Part shown: positions 61,010-64,000 of the stretch, in pieces
Layout of the letters: the number at the start of each line of letters is the position of its first letter
Numbering within the stretch: the first letter of the stretch is position 1
Source of the DNA: Arthrobacter sp. NicSoilB8
GTDB lineage: Bacteria; Actinomycetota; Actinomycetes; Actinomycetales; Micrococcaceae
Assembly: GCF_019977355.1 (NCBI RefSeq)
Contig: NZ_AP024655.1
Span: 3,534,001-3,598,000, forward strand
Length of the DNA: 64,000 bases
Reading direction: 5' to 3'
Program-made: the position numbers and the translations under genes
Notes under the pieces: model-generated
The model's database searches: none
What the model was told of the DNA's origin: nothing
Seen by the model: only the letters and a program-made list of their open reading frames with translations

Positions 61010-61630
61010 TCAGGCCGGGCGGCTTCGCAACCACCGTGCAAGAAGACCTTCCGGCACTTCCTCCGCCGTGAGCGCAAAGGTGCGGTGGTCTGCCCATTCA
61101 CCGTTGATGTGCAGGAACCGGGGCCGGAATCCCTCGTCGCGAAACCCGAGTTTCTCCACCACCCGCAGGCTCGGTCCGTTCTCCGGCCGGATGTTGATCT
61201 CCATGCGGTGCAGGCCGAGCGTGCCGAAGCAATAATCCGTTGCCATGGCCACCGCTGTGGGGGCGATCCCCCGCCCGGCCCGGTCCTTGTCGACCCAATA
61301 GCCAAGAGTCGCCATCATGGCCGATCCCCACACGATCGAGGATACGGTCAGCTGCCCGACCATCACCGGTTTCTCGTGTCCGGGCCGCCATTCGGCGATC
61401 ACGAAGGGCAGCGCCGTTCCCTGCGCCGCCTGGGACTTCAGCGACCGCACCATCTGCCGGTAATCCGGCAGACCGCCGCCGGGGACCGGGTTTGATGCCT
61501 CCCAGGGGGCCAGCCACTCGCAGTTGCGGGACCGAAGCTCGGTCCACTCCTTGCGGTCCCGGTACCGGATCGGGCGCAACACAATATCGCCACTCTCCAG
61601 GGTCACCGGCCAGGTGAAACTGCCCCCCAC
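61010..61630 (-). CDS. GNAT acetyltransferase, RimJ-like
   Basis: 206 residues from GTG 61630. The GNAT core is visible: TLGYWVDKDRAGRGIAPTAVAMATDYCFGTLGLHRMEINIRPENGPSLRVVEKLGFRDEG. It resembles RimJ/RimL ribosomal-protein N-acetyltransferases; the substrate is unproven. GTG 61606 is an alternative start. The gene begins about 6 bp after the galU stop, so it is coupled to galU; in M. tuberculosis moeA1/glp lies in this gap. Confidence 0.8.
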   Translation of the reverse strand: MGGSFTWPVTLESGDIVLRPIRYRDRKEWTELRSRNCEWLAPWEASNPVPGGGLPDYRQMVRSLKSQAAQGTALPFVIAEWRPGHEKPVMVGQLTVSSIVWGSAMMATLGYWVDKDRAGRGIAPTAVAMATDYCFGTLGLHRMEINIRPENGPSLRVVEKLGFRDEGFRPRFLHINGEWADHRTFALTAEEVPEGLLARWLRSRPA

Positions 61631-61635
61631 GGGAG

Positions 61636-62553
61636 TTACTTGGCGAGGCTGGGGGCCAGGGTGGACGCGAAACCGGGCAGCCATTCGCGCAGGCCCGGGC
61701 CGAGGTCCTCGCTGTCGCAGGCGAGCTGGACACAGGCCTTGAGGTAGCTGAGCTTGTCGCCGGTGTCGTAGCGGCGGCCCCGGAAGATGACCCCGTAAAC
61801 GCCGTAGCCCTCTCCGGTGCCGGCCGAAAGTTCCTGCAGCGCGTCCGTGAGCTGGATTTCTCCGCCGCGGCCGGGAGCGGTGCGCTCGAGCACTTCAAAG
61901 ACAGCCGGGTGCAACACGTAGCGGCCAATCACGGCGAGGTTCGACGGAGCGTCCTCGACGTCGGGCTTCTCCACGAGCTGCTTGATGCGGACGTACTCCT
62001 CGCCGCCGATTGCTTCGACGTCGGCGCAGCCGTAGGCGCTGATCTGGGACGGGTCCACCTCGATCAGCGCGACGACCGACCCGCCGGTCTTGGCCTGGAC
62101 TTCGATCATGGTGCTCAGCAGCTCATCGCGGGCGTCAATGAGGTCATCGCCCAGGAGAACCGCGAACGGCTCGTACCCGACGTGCTGCTTGGCCCGGAGG
62201 ACAGCGTGGCCGAGGCCCATCGGATCGCCCTGGCGGACGTAGTGGATGTCGCCGAGGTTACTGGCGGCCTGGATGGACTCGAGCTTAGCGGTGTCGCCCT
62301 TCGCCTCCAAGGTGGACTCCAGCGCCGGAACGCGGTCAAAGTGGTCCTCCAACGCACGCTTGTTGCGCCCCGTGATCATCAGGATGTCGTTCAGGCCGAC
62401 ATTCACGGCTTCCTCAACGACGTACTGGATGGCCGGTTTGTCAACGACAGGCAGCATTTCCTTGGGCATGGCCTTCGTGGCGGGAAGGAACCTGGTACCA
62501 AGGCCCGCGGCGGGGATGACGGCCTTGCGGACGGAAGCGTTGGGTGTATTCAC
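61636..62553 (-). CDS. galU: UTP-glucose-1-phosphate uridylyltransferase
   Basis: 305 residues. The nucleotidyltransferase motif PAAGLGTRFLPATKAMPKEMLPVVDKP is diagnostic, and VEKPDVEDAPSN is the second conserved block. It makes UDP-glucose for cell-wall glycans and trehalose. GTG 62553 has TAGATT at 6 nt and is probably leaderless. Divergent from the 5-FTHF cyclo-ligase gene, as in mycobacteria. Confidence 0.95.
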   Translation of the reverse strand: MNTPNASVRKAVIPAAGLGTRFLPATKAMPKEMLPVVDKPAIQYVVEEAVNVGLNDILMITGRNKRALEDHFDRVPALESTLEAKGDTAKLESIQAASNLGDIHYVRQGDPMGLGHAVLRAKQHVGYEPFAVLLGDDLIDARDELLSTMIEVQAKTGGSVVALIEVDPSQISAYGCADVEAIGGEEYVRIKQLVEKPDVEDAPSNLAVIGRYVLHPAVFEVLERTAPGRGGEIQLTDALQELSAGTGEGYGVYGVIFRGRRYDTGDKLSYLKACVQLACDSEDLGPGLREWLPGFASTLAPSLAK

Positions 62554-62559
62554 TCGACT

Positions 62560-62565
62560 AATCTA
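62560..62565 (-). promoter_or_regulatory. -10 element for leaderless galU
   Basis: TAGATT on the minus strand, 6 nt before GTG 62553; no Shine-Dalgarno. Confidence 0.55.
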
Positions 62566-62658
62566 ACGGAGGGACCAATCATTGCGTAATTATTCGCACC
62601 GCCCCGCGGGCCCTCTGCCGGTGTGGTGCGGGCTGCACGAGGAGGAGAACGGGCCAGC

Positions 62659-63318
62659 ATGGCGTCAAAAGACGAAATACGCTCCAGCCACAGGGCCAGG
62701 CGTGCCGCACTCACGCCGGCCGCACTCGATGCAGCCGCGGGAGGTATCGCCCGCCACGGGCTCCGGTGGGCATCCGGGCTGGCCGGCGGCCGCCCGGCCA
62801 CTTTCGCCGCATATCTCGGCGTGGGCTCCGAGCCTCCCACGCTGCCGCTGTTGTCGGCCCTGGTCGGGGCCGGGCACCGGGTGCTGCTTCCGGTCTGCGA
62901 ACCCCATCTGGAACTGAGCTGGGTGTATTGGACGCCGGAGTCCGGGTTTGTCCGCAGCCGCTTCGCCCCCATCCAGGAACCTGTCGGAGAGCGCTACGGC
63001 ACCTCAGTGATGCGGGACGCTACCGCGATTTTCCTCCCTGCCACAGCCCTGGATTTCTCGGGCAACCGCATCGGGCAAGGCGGCGGCTACTACGACAAGT
63101 TCCTCGCGGCATTGGCCGCCCTGACAGCCGCGTCCACTGAGGCGTCCCCGGTAGCGTCCGCCGTGGCATCCCCCGAAGAGTCCAGCTCTGTTGCGTTGCC
63201 GACTGCCGCCGTCGTCTACGACACGGAGGTGCTGCCCGCGGGCAGCATTCCCGCCGAGTCGTTTGACCGGAAAGTCGACGCGGCACTGACTCCGGGCGGG
63301 ATCATCCGGCTCGGCTGA
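62659..63318 (+). CDS. 5-formyltetrahydrofolate cyclo-ligase
   Basis: 219 residues. The family motif GQGGGYYDKFLAAL is present, with DAIFLPATALDF-type sequence before it. It converts 5-formyl-THF to 5,10-methenyl-THF using ATP. After the motif an inserted Ala/Ser/Pro stretch of about 30 residues (ASTEASPVASAVASPEESSS) separates it from the final strand VVYDTEVLP. ATG 62659 opens the conserved region; GGAGGAG lies about 10-12 nt upstream. Confidence 0.88.
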   Translation: MASKDEIRSSHRARRAALTPAALDAAAGGIARHGLRWASGLAGGRPATFAAYLGVGSEPPTLPLLSALVGAGHRVLLPVCEPHLELSWVYWTPESGFVRSRFAPIQEPVGERYGTSVMRDATAIFLPATALDFSGNRIGQGGGYYDKFLAALAALTAASTEASPVASAVASPEESSSVALPTAAVVYDTEVLPAGSIPAESFDRKVDAALTPGGIIRLG

Positions 63319-63344
63319 AAGGGGTTCCGGCCGGGGTGATAGAA

Positions 63345-63371
63345 TTAGCACTCAGGCCCTGCGACTGCTAA
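63345..63371. promoter_or_regulatory. CIRCE element (HrcA operator) upstream of the Ruc-like gene
   Basis: TTAGCACTC-N9-GACTGCTAA matches the CIRCE consensus TTAGCACTC-N9-GAGTGCTAA at 17 of 18 arm positions. A TAGAAT at 63340-63345 overlaps its left edge, so the operator covers the likely transcription start. It lies 88 bp before the GTG of the zinc-ribbon protein. Confidence 0.8.
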
Positions 63372-63458
63372 GGACGGATCCGGTCGGTAGTGATTATCGA
63401 CAGTGATCCCGCCCCTGCAGCACGGGACCTGCTCGTTTGTCCCAGAGGAGGATTTCCA

Positions 63459-63719
63459 GTGCCCACGTATGCATACGCCTGCAAGGACTGCAGCCACGCC
63501 TTCGAGATTGTGCAGTCGTTCACCGACAGCTCCCTGACGTCCTGCCCCGAGTGCCAGGGCACGCTGCGCAAAAAGTTCAACAGCGTCGGCGTGGTGTTCA
63601 AGGGCTCCGGTTTCTACCGGAACGATTCGCGCGACACCAAGGGCAGCACGGTTTCCCCGGCTCCGGCCGCGCCAGCAGCCGCGCCCACGCCGGCGCCCGC
63701 AGCCGCAACCGCCAGCTAA
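63459..63719 (+). CDS. FmdB-type zinc-ribbon protein, probable Ruc (Rv0991c) chaperone homologue
   Basis: 86 residues. The N-terminal zinc ribbon has CKDC and CPEC, four cysteines, and the family opening MPTYAYACKDCSHAFE. The last 35 residues are a disordered Ala/Pro/Thr tail. This layout and the gene order (next to 5-FTHF cyclo-ligase and galU) match Rv0991c, described as a redox-regulated chaperone with an unstructured C-terminus and linked to the HrcA heat-shock regulon. A CIRCE operator upstream supports this. GTG 63459 has AGGAGG at 7 nt. Confidence 0.8.
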   Translation: MPTYAYACKDCSHAFEIVQSFTDSSLTSCPECQGTLRKKFNSVGVVFKGSGFYRNDSRDTKGSTVSPAPAAPAAAPTPAPAAATAS

Positions 63720-63847
63720 AGGGTCAGCCAGAGGGCCGCCTGGGCCAGCCGGGCTACACGTCCGTGCTGTCCGTTGCCCGCATGCCGTTATCCACATACG
63801 CGGTTCTGCGTCTGCCGCGCACATGCGTTGCTCCGTAGCGTGGCGGC

Positions 63848-64000
63848 ATGGCACTTTTCCTGAACCCGGCTTCCCCGACTTCGTTCTTGCGCGCATTCGT
63901 GCGTGCGTTTTTGTGTCCGCTATTGCTGTTTCGGGGGCTGCAGCCAGCGGTTTCCGGCCGCTGGGCGCGCACCGGGATCCGCACCCCCGGATTTCCTCGC
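63848..64000 (+). CDS. Start of an unidentified gene running off the window
   Basis: From ATG 63848 the frame is open for 51 codons to the edge: a basic/hydrophobic opening (FVRAFLCPLLLF) that could be a signal or membrane segment. In related genomes a secreted or SAF-domain protein often sits here, but the visible part cannot show this. No Shine-Dalgarno is obvious. Confidence 0.35.
   Translation, partial: MALFLNPASPTSFLRAFVRAFLCPLLLFRGLQPAVSGRWARTGIRTPGFPR

Overview
The window is high-GC actinobacterial chromosome, most likely from the Arthrobacter group (Micrococcaceae). The signs are glutamate-type gluABCD transport genes, the succinylase lysine/diaminopimelate genes dapC, dapD and dapE, and gene orders that match Mycobacterium tuberculosis (typA ... 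fdxA-dapC; ruc/fmdB - 5-FTHF cyclo-ligase - galU - rimJ - glpR). Many genes have a TANNNT-type -10 exactly 6 nt before an ATG or GTG and no Shine-Dalgarno, which is the actinobacterial leaderless-mRNA arrangement. I see no phage, plasmid, integrase or CRISPR array. Most of the window is housekeeping.

Layout. 1-4 kb: end of a LOG-family gene, then the gluABCD uptake operon. 4-12 kb: divergent dapE/dapD, a lysozyme-like membrane protein, a TetR regulator, citrate synthase, dapC and ferredoxin. 12.4-14.4 kb: an anomalous island. It has a short SH3/GNAT-N-terminal-like gene, then an AbiEi-HTH plus DUF559 (Vsr-like nuclease) gene flanked on both sides by arrays of the palindrome GGACATGTCC, one array containing a 191-bp duplication with an expanded minisatellite. 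14.4-18 kb: DUF6113-like membrane gene whose first codons overlap the intrinsic terminator of typA, typA, and an SGNH lipoprotein. 18-31.3 kb: two neighbouring paralogous oligopeptide ABC operons; in the second a PH-domain gene lies antisense between the permease and ATPase genes. 31.6-40.3 kb: ychF, rmuC, ispH, xseA/xseB, PPK2 and an AlaA-type aminotransferase. 40.4-44 kb: a four-gene osmoprotectant ABC operon. 44-54.8 kb: rsgA, Nudix, sugar kinase, LysR/MFS pair, transsulfuration enzyme/Lrp pair, MFS/Lrp pair and corA. 54.8-64 kb: small membrane and repeat-rich proteins, ABC-F, YqeY, tRNA-Ala(CGC), an NmrA-like protein, glpR-rimJ-galU (glp missing), 5-FTHF cyclo-ligase, and a zinc-ribbon Ruc-like chaperone gene preceded by a near-perfect CIRCE operator.

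A recurring theme is short tandem-repeat expansion (10-36 bp units) in spacers and at gene ends, and in-frame inside dapE, the TetR gene and the LysR gene. Substrate-binding-protein genes of the uptake operons are followed by strong GC-rich hairpins without clear U-tracts, consistent with making more binding protein than permease. The best candidates for something undescribed are the palindrome-flanked AbiEi-DUF559 cassette, the terminator-in-ORF arrangement at typA, and the missing glp gene beside glpR.
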